The notes: a model not told the origin generated them from the sequence alone. Counted from the stretch's first letter, positions 1 through 9,001 are shown. The stretch: DNA of 33,770 nt from Anaerotruncus sp. (GCA_021770005.1 JAETRV010000028.1:1-33770); one strand, 5' to 3'. Translations and numbers: made by a program.

Positions 1-215
1 GTGGGGCGCATCCTGCCCGAGCGTCGCGCGTAAGCGCGCTTCGGCGCCAGCCGAGAAGCGACGGGCGTTGTTTTGGTCTGGAACCCAAAACAACATGCGC
101 CCGGCGGCCCGCAGGGGCGTCGCGGCGTATGCCGCGCTTCGGGCCAAAGGCCCGAGAAGCCCCGAGGAGGGCGCTTTGCGCCCAGACGTTTGGTCCGGGG
201 CCAAACGTCCAGCTG
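1..215. repeat. Mosaic palindromic repeat, copy A (partial at window edge)
   Basis: This GC-rich non-coding stretch abuts the stop codon of cheW. It has a stem whose arms are GTTGTTTTGG (69-78) and CCAAAACAAC (86-95). A second stem near the right edge has arms GACGTTTGG and CCAAACGTC (184-208). The GGGCC...GGCCC block around 140-165 recurs in copies F, H, I and K. The conserved core is not present here, so the element is cut by the window edge or is a shorter variant. The open frames across it are unsupported, because the same frames occur wherever the repeat occurs. Confidence 0.8.
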
Positions 216-704
216 TCAATATGGCTTCAGATCGCTTTCAAAGAATTTCTCGCAGTCGATGTTCATAATGACGCCGCGGCCTTCCACCTTGGCGATCGAC
301 TTCAGATATTTGTCCGAGCTGTTCAGCCCGAGATCGGGCGGGGGAGAGCTCTCCGAATCGTCGATCGTGAGCACCTCGACCACGCTATCGACGATCAGGC
401 CGACCTGCATATCGCGGATCGAAACCACGATGATACAGGTTTTGTCATCGTAGGCGCGCTCGGGCTGGTTGAACTTGAGGCGGACGTCGATCACCGGCGC
501 GACCTTGCCGCGCAGGTTGATGATCCCCTTGATATAGTTGGGCAGGCCGGGCACACGGGTAATCATCGGCACGCTCACGATATCCAGGACATGGGTCAGC
601 TCCAGCCCATAGACGATTTTTCCCATATGAAAGGTCAGATAGCGGCCATGCAGATCATCCAGCCGCTCAGCGGTGCTTACCGCCGTTGTTGCTTGGGCAG
701 CCAT
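216..704 (-). CDS. cheW: Chemotaxis coupling protein CheW
   Basis: A 162-residue CheW-like domain protein, close to the usual family length. It includes the typical core stretch with YGLELTHVLDIV, then PGLPNYIKGIINLRGKVAP, then GLIVDSVVEVL. CheW bridges chemoreceptor tips to the CheA kinase in membrane-associated arrays. The ATG at 704 is chosen because the AGAGGAGA ribosome site (about 713-720) is well spaced for it. An in-frame GTG at 710 is only two bases away from that site. The gene is translationally coupled to cheA upstream, whose stop codon falls at 707-709. The family is certain; which receptors it serves is inferred from the two receptor genes in this window. Confidence 0.95.
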   Translation of the reverse strand: MAAQATTAVSTAERLDDLHGRYLTFHMGKIVYGLELTHVLDIVSVPMITRVPGLPNYIKGIINLRGKVAPVIDVRLKFNQPERAYDDKTCIIVVSIRDMQVGLIVDSVVEVLTIDDSESSPPPDLGLNSSDKYLKSIAKVEGRGVIMNIDCEKFFESDLKPY

Positions 705-706
705 CG

Positions 707-2821
707 TCACATTCTCCTCTCTTTGCTCAGGTTGAGCAGGTTATTGGCATCCAGAATCAGGCTGATGCTGCCGTCTCCCAGGATGGTGCATCCCGAAAGC
801 CCGATCTTTTTCACCGAATATTTATTCAGGAAGTTCGGGAACGGTTTGACCACCACCTGCTGTTCGCCGAGCAGCGCATCCGCGAAGATGCACGCCTTGT
901 TTTCGCCCGATTCGATCAAGAGCAGGATGCCGTCCTCCAGCTTGGTGACCTCGGTGGGCGCATCGAACAGCTGGTGCAGGCGGATCAGCGGGAAGCATTC
1001 GCCGCGGATCATGACCATCTCGGTGTCGTCGGTATTATAAAGGATGCGCACGTCCTCCGAGACCTTGAAGCTCTGCTGGATCGAGGTGATCGACATGGTG
1101 TAGGTCGTGTCGCCCACCTGAAGCTCCATGCCGTCCACGATGGCGAGCGTCAGCGGAATCTTGATCGTGAAGGTCGAGCCTTCGCCGCGCTTGCTGTCGA
1201 TCGTCAGGCTGCCGCCGATCTTCTCGATGTTCTGGCGCACAACGTCCATCCCGACGCCGCGCCCCGAAAACTCGGTGACCTCCTGGTTGGTCGAGAACCC
1301 GGGCAGCATAATCATCCCGAAAATCTCGCGTTCGGTGTATTCGCTCTCCGGCTTGGTGAGCAGGCCGTTCTCACGCGCTTTGCGCAGAATCCGCTCGGTA
1401 TCCAGCCCGCCGCCGTCGTCCGAGATGATAATCACGATCTCGCCGCCCACGTTCTTGGCCTCCATCGAGACGCGCCCCACCGCCGGCTTGCCCGCCGCGA
1501 TGCGCTCCTCGGTCGGCTCGATCCCGTGGTCCATCGAGTTCCGGATCATGTGCATGAACGGGTCCCCGATGGCTTCGTTGATCGTCTTATCCACCTCGGT
1601 CTCGCCGCCGGAGGTCACAAACTCGACCTCCTTGCCCAGCTTCTTGCTCATATCCCGCACGAGGCGCGCCATCTTCTGGAACACCCCGGAGAGCGGCACC
1701 ATCCGGATCGACATGACGATGTCTTGCAGTTCGTCGGTGAGCTTGCGCAGCTCGCGGGTGGATTTGTTGAAGTTATCAAGCTGCAAGCCGCGCAGATCGG
1801 GGTTGCTCGCGACCATCGATTCGGTGGTCACCAGCTCGCCCACGAGGTCCATCAGCTGGTCCAGCTTGGTCTGGTTGACGCTCACAAGGCTCTGCTTAGC
1901 CTTGGGCAGCCCTGCCGCTGTGCCTGCGGGCTGCTGCTTGGCGGGCGCCGGAGGGGCCTGGCGCGGCTTCTCCGCCGCCGGGGCAGGGGCGGGCGCTGCC
2001 GCCGCTGTGGGCGCGGGCTCCGGCTCGGCCTGGGCGGGCTCGGGCGCTGCTTCCGGCTCGGAGGCAGGCGCGGGCTGGACCGCCTCAAGCGGCTCGTAGG
2101 ACGAGACGTTCACCGCGTTTTCAATCACCTGGTAAAGCTCCTCGAGCGGCACCGAAGGCTTGCAGATCACGAGGAACCCGTTTTTGATAATCTCCGAACA
2201 GAGGGAGGAATCGCTCTCGGGGTTGGGCGGGTCGGAGGTGATCTCCTCGCACATATCCTTGAGCTGGCTCATCAGCATAAACGCGCGGATGTTTTCCATC
2301 TGGCAGCCGTCCTCAAAGTGGACCCGGATGCGGCAGTAGCCATCCGCAGGCGGGGTTTCCTGCGTGGATGACGCGGCGGCCGCGGGCGCTGCTTCTGCCG
2401 GGGCGTCCTTGCCCTGCATCACCGCCGCGAGCCGTTCGAGCTGGTTGATCAGCGAGGTGGGGTCGCCGGTGGCGTCGTGGTCGTTCTGCACCTCTTCGAT
2501 CTGCTCCTTGAAAAAGTCGGACGACTGGAACACCAGCTCGAAGATCGTCTCCGAGACACGGTCCATCCGGTTGGTATCCTCGCGGATAATATAAAACACA
2601 TCTTCCACCGCGTGTGCAAGGGTGGAGATCCCCTTAAAATCCATCATCGCGGCAGAGCCTTTGATCGTATGCATGATCCGGAAGATTGCGTCAATATTAT
2701 CGGAGTTGAAGCATTTTGACTTTTCGGAGTCCAGCAGAATCTCATCGAGCTGGTCGAGAAGGGTGGTTGTTTCGTAGATAAAGACTTCCAGCATCGGTTC
2801 CATACTAGGGTCAATCGGCAT
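707..2821 (-). CDS. cheA: Chemotaxis histidine kinase CheA
   Basis: A 704-residue chemotaxis sensor kinase. The N-terminal Hpt domain carries the phospho-accepting His51 in HTIKGSAAMM. A P2-like response-regulator docking domain lies around residues 160-250. A long Ala/Pro/Glu-rich linker (about 250-300) is followed by the dimerisation helices starting near VNQTKLDQLMDLVGELV. The ATPase domain shows an N box (MIRNSMDHGIE, about 425), a G1 box (DDGGGLD, about 470) and a G2 box (GRGVGMD, about 522). A C-terminal CheW-like domain follows. All catalytic motifs look intact. The start has an AGGTGAG ribosome site about eight bases upstream. cheW follows with overlap. No cheY, cheB or cheR is present in the window, so the output partners must be encoded elsewhere. 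Confidence 0.97.
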   Translation of the reverse strand: MPIDPSMEPMLEVFIYETTTLLDQLDEILLDSEKSKCFNSDNIDAIFRIMHTIKGSAAMMDFKGISTLAHAVEDVFYIIREDTNRMDRVSETIFELVFQSSDFFKEQIEEVQNDHDATGDPTSLINQLERLAAVMQGKDAPAEAAPAAAASSTQETPPADGYCRIRVHFEDGCQMENIRAFMLMSQLKDMCEEITSDPPNPESDSSLCSEIIKNGFLVICKPSVPLEELYQVIENAVNVSSYEPLEAVQPAPASEPEAAPEPAQAEPEPAPTAAAAPAPAPAAEKPRQAPPAPAKQQPAGTAAGLPKAKQSLVSVNQTKLDQLMDLVGELVTTESMVASNPDLRGLQLDNFNKSTRELRKLTDELQDIVMSIRMVPLSGVFQKMARLVRDMSKKLGKEVEFVTSGGETEVDKTINEAIGDPFMHMIRNSMDHGIEPTEERIAAGKPAVGRVSMEAKNVGGEIVIIISDDGGGLDTERILRKARENGLLTKPESEYTEREIFGMIMLPGFSTNQEVTEFSGRGVGMDVVRQNIEKIGGSLTIDSKRGEGSTFTIKIPLTLAIVDGMELQVGDTTYTMSITSIQQSFKVSEDVRILYNTDDTEMVMIRGECFPLIRLHQLFDAPTEVTKLEDGILLLIESGENKACIFADALLGEQQVVVKPFPNFLNKYSVKKIGLSGCTILGDGSISLILDANNLLNLSKERRM

Positions 2822-3387
2822 ATTCGCTCACCTGCTATCCTAAAAAATTCGGCCATGCTTTTGCCCGGGGCAGGGGGACCCCTTCCCCCCGGCAGCCGCG
2901 GGCATGGCCGGCCCGCATCTACCCCTTGTGTTTGGTTTCGTTCCGGATGCACCGGGTCAGGCCGCCCCCGTCTCCTACCAGAGGCGGCCTGTCCGCCGAA
3001 CGCCGACGTTTCCCTGCGCGGCGTTCCCGGCCCGGTACAGGACGTGACAGAGTGTGAAGACCTCCACCCGTGCGATAAAGATAATCACAACTCTGTATAC
3101 ACTATTCGACCATTTGAAAAAAAACTAAAGTGAAAAGCTTGTGTTTTTCATATTTTGTTCGATAATCAGTTATATGAGGGGGAGCTGGGCGCCCGCCGGT
3201 TGGAGTCGGAGGGCGGCAGAAGCGCTTTTGCTGGGGCTTTTTCCCTTTGCAGAGGCCCCCTCTTTTGCCCTTGGCCAAAAGGCCGGGGCGGCCGCCCCGG
3301 GGATCGATTCCGGAGGGCCCGGCTTCACCGGCCGCGCCCGGGGGCGTTTTTTTCCGATTTTTAAAAAGGCTGGGAGGCTTTGGACCA
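2822..3387. other. Divergent intergenic region between cheA and the FliK-like gene
   Basis: No gene is supported in these 566 bases. The centre (about 3060-3175) is AT-rich and is the natural place for divergent promoters. A weak rightward candidate is TTGTGT at 3139-3144 with GATAAT at 3161-3166 (16-base spacing). The flanks are GC-rich. Near 3335-3350 a short GC hairpin precedes a run of seven T residues and could act as an attenuator in the leader of the rightward gene. The leader would be over 200 bases long. No leftward promoter could be fixed with confidence. Confidence 0.4.
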
Positions 3388-4815
3388 ATGGCAGATATTT
3401 TGAAGATCACGACCCCGTTGATCAACAAGTCGCAGCCGATGGACCCCAAAAAGCCGGTTGATGTCAACACCCAGTTCGACATTCACAATGTCACCAAGGT
3501 GGTCAAGCCGGCGAGCCAAGAGGAGATTCTCGCCCAGAACAACGGGCTCAACCAGCAGGAGGGCACCTCCGAGATGCTCCTGAGCCTGCTCAAGGACCCG
3601 TCGGTTGCCGCCAGCTCGCTGAAAAACCTCTACCTGATGCAGGAGCTGATCAAGCTTCTGCCGGTCAACAACGAGACGTTCACCAAAGAGATCCAGCAGC
3701 TGTTTGACCAGATGTTTGTATCCCAGGAGGAGATTGCCCCCGAGATGCTGCGCCAGGAGCAGATCACCACCGTTTTCAAGGGGGAGATGTTCGATTTCCT
3801 GCGCGAGCTGCTGGGCAAATACCCCGACCAGCGGGACCTGCGCGCCTCGGTGGTGAGCTTCCTCAAGGCGCTCAACCAGCAGGGTTCCCGCGGCGCGATG
3901 CTCGATTCGGTGGCCAACAGCCTCGAGTTCCTCTCGGAAAGCATGGCGAGCAGCCATTCGATCTCCGAGCGGCTTTCCCGGCTTGCGGCGCGGTTCCGGC
4001 AGCCGGGGGCGATGCAGAATTTTGACAACCTCAAGCGCGGCGCGCTCGCCCTTTTTAAAGAGGTGGAGGACAGCATCCTCTTTTCGCCCAAGCTGGCCAA
4101 GGTGGTCTCGATTGCAACCTACAACCTCTCGCGCTACAACGACAACCCCCTCTTTTTGCAGGAGGCCACCGGGATGGTGCTCTCCCAGCTGCGGGGGGAG
4201 CAGGCCCGGGACCAGTTTGTGGAATACCTCAACGCCTATTTTTCGGGCGGGGAGGGGGACTCCGCCGGCGCGCTGCAAAAGCAAGCGGGGGAGAAATCGG
4301 TCATGGACGTGATCGCGCGGCTGCTCGGGCGCAGGCCGGATTCTGACGAGCTGATGCTCCTGAACCCCGAAAAGGTCGAGAAGATTCTGCGCAGCCTGCT
4401 CTCTTCCCCCTGCAACTTCACCCCGCTGCTGCATTTTGTGGTGCCGGTGCAGTATGAGGACATCCGCTCGTTCGCCGAAATCTGGATCAACCAGAACGGC
4501 GAGGAGGACGACCGCCGCAACCGCGGCAGGGGCGGGAAATGCCTGCACATGCTGCTTGTGTTCGACATCAGCGATATTGGGCGGTTTGAGATGGAGCTTT
4601 ATGTCCGCGAAAAGGTGATCGACCTTTCGCTCTTCTGCCCGCCGGGCTATCTTCAGGAATACGCGGCGGCGCAGGCCGACCTCTCCCAGTGCCTGCGGGG
4701 GCTGGATTACCGGTTCGGCGAGATTCAGTTCAACCGGCTCGAGCGCCCGCGTTCGCTCATGGACGTGTTCCGCTCGCTGCCTTACAGGAGGACGGGCGTA
4801 GATGTCAAGGTCTAA
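3388..4815 (+). CDS. FliK-like protein with C-terminal hook-length-control-like domain
   Basis: A 475-residue cytoplasmic protein with no signal peptide. The start is taken at the ATG in 3388-3390, with GGGAGG (3372-3377) upstream; longer frames run into GC-rich leader sequence. The N-terminal two thirds are helix-rich and not recognised. The last ~130 residues match the pattern of the flagellar hook-length control C-terminal domain (Flg_hook): a strand such as LLVFDISDIGRFEMELYV, then a conserved hydrophobic turn, then LRGLDYRFGEIQFNRL. Its stop overlaps the start of the next gene, which encodes an FlhB-type cytoplasmic domain. That pairing is like ylqG-ylqH of Bacillus. The family call rests on fold pattern and context and is moderate. 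A cytoplasmic role in secretion-substrate control is inference. Confidence 0.6.
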   Translation: MADILKITTPLINKSQPMDPKKPVDVNTQFDIHNVTKVVKPASQEEILAQNNGLNQQEGTSEMLLSLLKDPSVAASSLKNLYLMQELIKLLPVNNETFTKEIQQLFDQMFVSQEEIAPEMLRQEQITTVFKGEMFDFLRELLGKYPDQRDLRASVVSFLKALNQQGSRGAMLDSVANSLEFLSESMASSHSISERLSRLAARFRQPGAMQNFDNLKRGALALFKEVEDSILFSPKLAKVVSIATYNLSRYNDNPLFLQEATGMVLSQLRGEQARDQFVEYLNAYFSGGEGDSAGALQKQAGEKSVMDVIARLLGRRPDSDELMLLNPEKVEKILRSLLSSPCNFTPLLHFVVPVQYEDIRSFAEIWINQNGEEDDRRNRGRGGKCLHMLLVFDISDIGRFEMELYVREKVIDLSLFCPPGYLQEYAAAQADLSQCLRGLDYRFGEIQFNRLERPRSLMDVFRSLPYRRTGVDVKV

Positions 4816-5152
4816 GGCCAACCGCGACAAGCGCAATAAGGCGGTCGCGCTGAAATATAATATGGAGGAGGACCCTTCCCCGATCGTCATCGCTTCGGGC
4901 TATGGGGAGATTGCCGAGAAGATCGTCACCGTTGCCGAAAAGCAGGGGATCCCGGTTTTCCGGGACGACAGCGCCGTCTCTCTGCTTTGTATGCTCGAGA
5001 TCGGCTCGAATATCCCCGAGGAGCTTTATCAGGTGGTCGCGGCGATCTATGTTCAGCTGCTCGCCACCTCCAAGAAGATCAAAAATACCAGCCCGGGCAG
5101 CAGCGCCATGCGGGTGCTCGGCGCGAACCTGTTCGGCGGCGAGGAGGAATAG
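4802..5152 (+). CDS. Free-standing FlhB C-terminal (cytoplasmic) domain protein, YlqH-like
   Basis: A 116-residue protein matching the cytoplasmic domain of FlhB/YscU export-switch proteins. KAVALKYNMEEDPSPIVIASG corresponds to the AVALKY...AP.VVAKG block; IAEKIVTVAEKQGIPVFRDDSAVSLLCMLEIGSNIPEELYQVVAAIYVQL matches the rest of the domain. It lacks the four transmembrane helices of FlhB, and the autocleavage NPTH is replaced by an NKAV-like sequence just before the domain, so self-cleavage is not expected. The gene overlaps the FliK-like gene by 14 bases in another frame, which suggests coupled translation. In FlhB this domain is contacted by FliK; the neighbour pair may therefore be an interacting couple. 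Confidence 0.85.
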   Translation: MSRSKANRDKRNKAVALKYNMEEDPSPIVIASGYGEIAEKIVTVAEKQGIPVFRDDSAVSLLCMLEIGSNIPEELYQVVAAIYVQLLATSKKIKNTSPGSSAMRVLGANLFGGEEE

Positions 5153-5270
5153 CCGCTTTTGCGGGGCGGTCCGGCGCCTTCCCTTTTCGATAGGCGGCGC
5201 ACCTGCTGAAAAGCATGGCTTCGGCCAGGGCGCCAAAGACAGCGATTTTGCGTTTTTTACCCGGGGATGG

Positions 5271-5299
5271 TTGAAAAATCCCCTGAAATATATTATGAT
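5271..5299 (+). promoter_or_regulatory. Sigma-A promoter for the PilZ gene pair
   Basis: TTGAAA at 5271-5276 and TATGAT at 5294-5299 are separated by 17 bases, close to the sigma-A consensus. The start of the first PilZ gene lies 27 bases downstream, with an AAAGGAG ribosome site (5313-5319). This gives the downstream c-di-GMP genes a transcription unit separate from the FliK/FlhB pair. Confidence 0.75.
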
Positions 5300-5326
5300 A
5301 AAACAGTTTGAGAAAGGAGTCGTGCA

Positions 5327-5953
5327 ATGGCGATGCAGCTGGACCGGTTCAAGGGCCTTGCCTGCGAACTGAAAAAAATGAACAATGACCCGGTTTCCAT
5401 GGGACAGGTAATCGATGTGAACGAGGACATTCTTCAGATTCAGGCACCGTTCGATTTCCCGGCCGGCCTTGCAGCCGGAACAAAACTCAAGATGATCGCC
5501 ACCGAGCCGAACGGCAGTTTTTCAATGCTGGCCGGCCATGTGGTCGGGGTGGGGGGCAGCATCCTCACCCTGCATGGCATCAACAATGTCAAGGAATATG
5601 CCAAGCGGCGGTTTTACCGGGTGGATACCACCATCCACGGCAAGATCTACACAGGCCCCGCGCATGGGGGCCTGAAACGGGATTCCATCCCGGTCGTGAT
5701 CCGCAACCTCAGCCTGAGCGGGATGCTTTTCCGCTGTGAGAAGCTGTTTTCCGCCGAAACCCCCATCTGGATCGACACCTCGTTTTTCTCCCGCGAATGC
5801 GAGGATGTATACGCGGTGATCCTGCGCGGGCAGAAGTTTGAGGATGGCATGGCCTATGGCGCGGATTTCGTGGATCTGCCCGATTGGCAGGAGGACCAGC
5901 TTTGCAACTTCATCTTTACTATGCAGCGCCGCCGGGTGCGTGTCGGCCCCTGA
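5327..5953 (+). CDS. PilZ domain protein, YcgR-like (first of tandem pair)
   Basis: A 208-residue protein with an N-terminal YcgR-type domain (about 1-90) and a C-terminal PilZ domain. The PilZ part has the c-di-GMP-binding RxxxR motif in RRFYR and the NxSxxG motif in NLSLSGM. PilZ/YcgR proteins bind cyclic di-GMP and change the activity of motors, secretion or surface structures. It is preceded by a good promoter (5271-5299). The next gene is a close paralogue with many identical blocks, such as RGQKFEDGMAYGADFVDLPD. No membrane segment is seen. Binding of c-di-GMP is likely from the intact motifs; the target is unknown. Confidence 0.88.
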   Translation: MAMQLDRFKGLACELKKMNNDPVSMGQVIDVNEDILQIQAPFDFPAGLAAGTKLKMIATEPNGSFSMLAGHVVGVGGSILTLHGINNVKEYAKRRFYRVDTTIHGKIYTGPAHGGLKRDSIPVVIRNLSLSGMLFRCEKLFSAETPIWIDTSFFSRECEDVYAVILRGQKFEDGMAYGADFVDLPDWQEDQLCNFIFTMQRRRVRVGP

Positions 5954-6177
5954 CCCATTGCACCGGCCGGGCATGCCGTCCGGCGGCCCGCAGCGGCGGG
6001 GGCTTTCCCCCGCAGAGCGCCCCGGATTCGGAGCGCCTTTTGTGCGTTGCGGAAAACCCGGGGGCTGCTTGAAACAACCGTCTTTTCCCTATCTTCAATA
6101 AGCCCTGGGCCGGGGCAAAAACGGCCAAACGATTTGAAATTTGAAATTTTTTGACTACGACAGGGAGGAGCCGTTCT

Positions 6178-6789
6178 ATGGCAATACAGCTGGATCAGTT
6201 TAAGGGCCTTGCCTGCGAGCTGAAACAGATGGACAACGACCCGGTCTCGATCGGGCAGGTCATCGACATCAATGAAGATATCCTACATATCCAGGCGCCG
6301 TTCGATTTCCCCGCCGGCCTGGCGGAGGGCGTCCGGCTTAAGCTCATCGCCACCGCGCCCGACGGCAGCTTTTCAGTGTTGGCCGGCAGCGTGGTCAGCG
6401 TAGGGGGCAGCACGCTTTCCCTGCGCGGCATCAATAACGTCAAGGATTACAGCCAGCGGCGGTTTTACCGGGTGGATGTCACCATCCCGGGGAAGATCTA
6501 CCAGGAGGGGCCGTTTGGCAGGCCCGACCCGATCCCGGTCGTGATCCGCAACCTCAGCGTGGGCGGGATGCTCTTCCGCTGCGATAAGCTGTTTATCCCC
6601 GAAACCCCGATCCGGCTTGATACCGCTTTTTTCTCCGAGGAAAAAGAGGACCTGCATGCGGTGATCCTGCGCGGGCAGAAGTTTGAGGATGGCATGGCCT
6701 ATGGCGCGGATTTCGTGGATCTGCCCGATTGGCAGGAGGACCAGCTTGCCAACTTTGTTTTTGATATGCAGCGCAGGCACGCACGCTAG
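6178..6789 (+). CDS. PilZ domain protein, YcgR-like (second of tandem pair)
   Basis: A 203-residue paralogue of the upstream PilZ protein. It again has RRFYR and NLSVGGM as the ligand-binding motifs. The ATG at 6178 is chosen over an upstream TTG because GGGAGGAG (6163-6170) is well spaced and the product then aligns with the first copy from residue 2. The two genes are 224 bases apart. The gap is GC-rich and includes an AT-rich stretch with TTTGAAA repeated near 6132-6146. Divergence is concentrated in the loop after the RxxxR strand and in the acidic stretch around FFSEEKEDLH, so the pair may have different partners. Confidence 0.88.
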   Translation: MAIQLDQFKGLACELKQMDNDPVSIGQVIDINEDILHIQAPFDFPAGLAEGVRLKLIATAPDGSFSVLAGSVVSVGGSTLSLRGINNVKDYSQRRFYRVDVTIPGKIYQEGPFGRPDPIPVVIRNLSVGGMLFRCDKLFIPETPIRLDTAFFSEEKEDLHAVILRGQKFEDGMAYGADFVDLPDWQEDQLANFVFDMQRRHAR

Positions 6790-6915
6790 CTCCTGCGGCC
6801 CGGGCTGCGGGACTTTTTGCGCGGCCGGAAAGGAACGCGCCGCGGGGGCGGCCCCCGCAAAGGATGCTGCGCAGGCCCAAAACCAGCGCCTGTGCAGGGA
6901 AGGAAGGTTTAAACT

Positions 6916-9000
6916 ATGGCAGACGCTTTCCCCGTCCGCGGTGACGGACGGCTCATCTTTGCCCTCGATATCGGTACCCGCAGCGTCATCGGCGTGGCGG
7001 GCCGGGTGGAGGGCCCGCTGCTGAAAATTTTAAAGGTCGACGCACAGGAGCACAGCGAACGCGCGGTGGTCGATGGGCAGATCGAGAACATCGAGCAGAC
7101 CGCCCGGATCGCCGGGCAGGTCAAGGAGCGGATGGAGCAGGGGCTCGGGTTCCCGCTCAAGGATGTTTACGTCGCGGCGGCAGGCCGGGTGCTCAAAACC
7201 CGGCGCGCGGTCGTGGAGATCGACCTCGACGACAAACAGCCGGTTGACCAGCGGCAGCTTTCCCGGCTCGAAAGCCGCGCCATCCAGCAAGCTTACGAGG
7301 AGCTCCTGAGCGATTCCGAAGGGGAGCTGCTCTCCTATTACTGCGTGGGCCATTCGGTGATCCGCTACACCCTCGATGGCTACACCTTTTCCACCCTGCT
7401 CGGCCATCGCGGCCGTAAGGCCACCGTGGAGCTGATCGGCACCTTTCTGCCCGGCGAGGTGGTCGAGAGCCTGTATGCGACCATGTCCAAGACCGGGCTG
7501 AGCATCGCAAGCGTCACCCTCGAGCCGATCGCCGCGATCAACGCGGTCATCCCGCAGGAATTGCGGCTGCTCAATGTCGCGCTGGTCGATGTCGGGGCGG
7601 GCACCTCGGATATCGCGATTGCCAACGGCGGCAGCGTCTGCGCCTACACGATGGCCACTGTCGCGGGGGACGAGATCACAGAGAGCGTCATGCGAAACCT
7701 GCTTGTCGATTTCCAGGTTGCCGAAGAGATCAAGCGGCAGGCGAGCGAGGGCAGGCAGACGATCTCTTACTGCGACATCCTCGGGTTTGAAAACAGCATC
7801 CCCTGCGACGAGCTGCTCAAGAAGATCCATCCGGCGGTGGAAGCGCTGGCAGGGGAGATCAGCCGCAGCATCCTCGATGCCAACGGCGGCCCGCCCATGG
7901 CGGTCTTTATGGTGGGCGGCGGCAGCCGTACCCCCGGGCTCTGCAAGCTGGTTGCCGAGGAGCTGGGTGTAGACGAGAAAAAGGTCGCCATCGGCGGCAA
8001 TAACTATATGAAACGGATGGTGGAGACCGAACCACAGTATGTCAGCGCCGAGTACGCCACCCCTATCGGCATCGCCATCACCGCGATGACCGCCTCCGGC
8101 AAGGAGGAGCTTTCGGTTGTGCTCAACGGCGAACGGGTCCGGATGCTCGGCGCGGGCTCCTCCAATGTGCTCGAGGCCCTGCTCCGCGGCGGTTACCAAT
8201 ACAGCCAGATCATGGGCCGCTCGGGCAAGAGCGTTACCTTCGCGCTCGACGGCGAACGGCAGATCGTCCGCGGCGGGACCCCCACCCTCGCGGTGTTCGA
8301 GGTCAACGGCCGGCCCGCCAATATTACCACCCCGCTCCAGCCGGGGGACGAGATCAAATTTACCCCCGCGGTCAACGGGACGGACGCTGCCCCGCTCCTG
8401 CGCGACCTGCTCGGCGGCTGGGAGTCGTTCGAGGTGCTGCTCGATGGGGAACCCTGCGCGGCGGGCATCAGCGCCTTATGCGGCGGGGAATCGCTCACCG
8501 GCGACAGCCTGATCCGCGATTCGGATGTGATCGAGACCTGCCGGATCTTCACCCTTGCAGACCTGTTTGAAACCCAAGGGGTGATCCCGGACCTCGCGCT
8601 GCTGACTGTCAACGGGGCGCCATGCGAGCACCCCGAAACCTACCGGCTCCAGCCGGATGACGATATCCGCCTGCTTGGCGGCATCCCGCCGGTTCCACAA
8701 GCCGCTCCGGCGGTTCAGGCGGTTGCGCCGGCCGCGCCTGTTTCGCAGTATGTCCCCGGAATGCCCGGCGTCCCGGGGGTGCGGCACGGGCCGGTGCGGA
8801 TCACCCTCAACGGCGAGCCCTGCGAGCTGCCTCCAAAACCGGATGGTTCTCCGGTGCAGTTCTTCGATGTGCTCAACTTCGTGGAGATCGATCCCTCCAA
8901 GCCGCAGGGAGACCTTGTGGTCAGCCGCAACGGCCGGCCCGCCTCCTATATCGAGCCGGTGCTCACAGGCGATCAGATCGAGGTCTATTGGAAAAGATAA
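6916..9000 (+). CDS. FtsA/PilM-type actin-fold ATPase with repeated beta-grasp-like tail
   Basis: A 694-residue protein. Residues ~10-385 are an FtsA/PilM-like actin-fold domain: phosphate-1 motif LDIGTRS (17-23), phosphate-2 motif VDVGAGTSD (about 223-231) and adenosine motif VGGGSRTPG (about 332). The remaining ~300 residues are unusual. They hold three degenerate units, each with a strand-turn such as VLNGERV, VLLDGEPC or TLNGEPC followed by a second NG turn and a GDxI end (PGDEIKF, PDDDIRL, TGDQIEVYW). This pattern resembles ThiS/MoaD-type beta-grasp domains. Canonical FtsA is about 420 residues and has no such tail, and no ftsZ lies nearby. RBS AGGAAGG is about eight bases from the ATG. 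The setting suggests a scaffold for a surface apparatus rather than the main division FtsA. The tail fold is inference. Confidence 0.75.
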   Translation: MADAFPVRGDGRLIFALDIGTRSVIGVAGRVEGPLLKILKVDAQEHSERAVVDGQIENIEQTARIAGQVKERMEQGLGFPLKDVYVAAAGRVLKTRRAVVEIDLDDKQPVDQRQLSRLESRAIQQAYEELLSDSEGELLSYYCVGHSVIRYTLDGYTFSTLLGHRGRKATVELIGTFLPGEVVESLYATMSKTGLSIASVTLEPIAAINAVIPQELRLLNVALVDVGAGTSDIAIANGGSVCAYTMATVAGDEITESVMRNLLVDFQVAEEIKRQASEGRQTISYCDILGFENSIPCDELLKKIHPAVEALAGEISRSILDANGGPPMAVFMVGGGSRTPGLCKLVAEELGVDEKKVAIGGNNYMKRMVETEPQYVSAEYATPIGIAITAMTASGKEELSVVLNGERVRMLGAGSSNVLEALLRGGYQYSQIMGRSGKSVTFALDGERQIVRGGTPTLAVFEVNGRPANITTPLQPGDEIKFTPAVNGTDAAPLLRDLLGGWESFEVLLDGEPCAAGISALCGGESLTGDSLIRDSDVIETCRIFTLADLFETQGVIPDLALLTVNGAPCEHPETYRLQPDDDIRLLGGIPPVPQAAPAVQAVAPAAPVSQYVPGMPGVPGVRHGPVRITLNGEPCELPPKPDGSPVQFFDVLNFVEIDPSKPQGDLVVSRNGRPASYIEPVLTGDQIEVYWKR

Positions 9001-9001
9001 C

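Noticed and set aside
68-453. Open frames across repeat copy A
   Set aside because: Similar frames occur in each repeat copy in several registers, with frame shifts between copies; the selected feature is the stems and not a protein.
686-2371. Long open frame antisense to cheA (561 residues)
   Set aside because: It mirrors the high-GC cheA gene on the other strand, shows a low-complexity His/Asp/Leu/Arg-rich product and has no family resemblance.
3361-4890. Long frame antisense to the FliK-like gene
   Set aside because: Composition is that of an antisense shadow in GC-rich DNA, and the forward frame has domain matches and coupling to the next gene.
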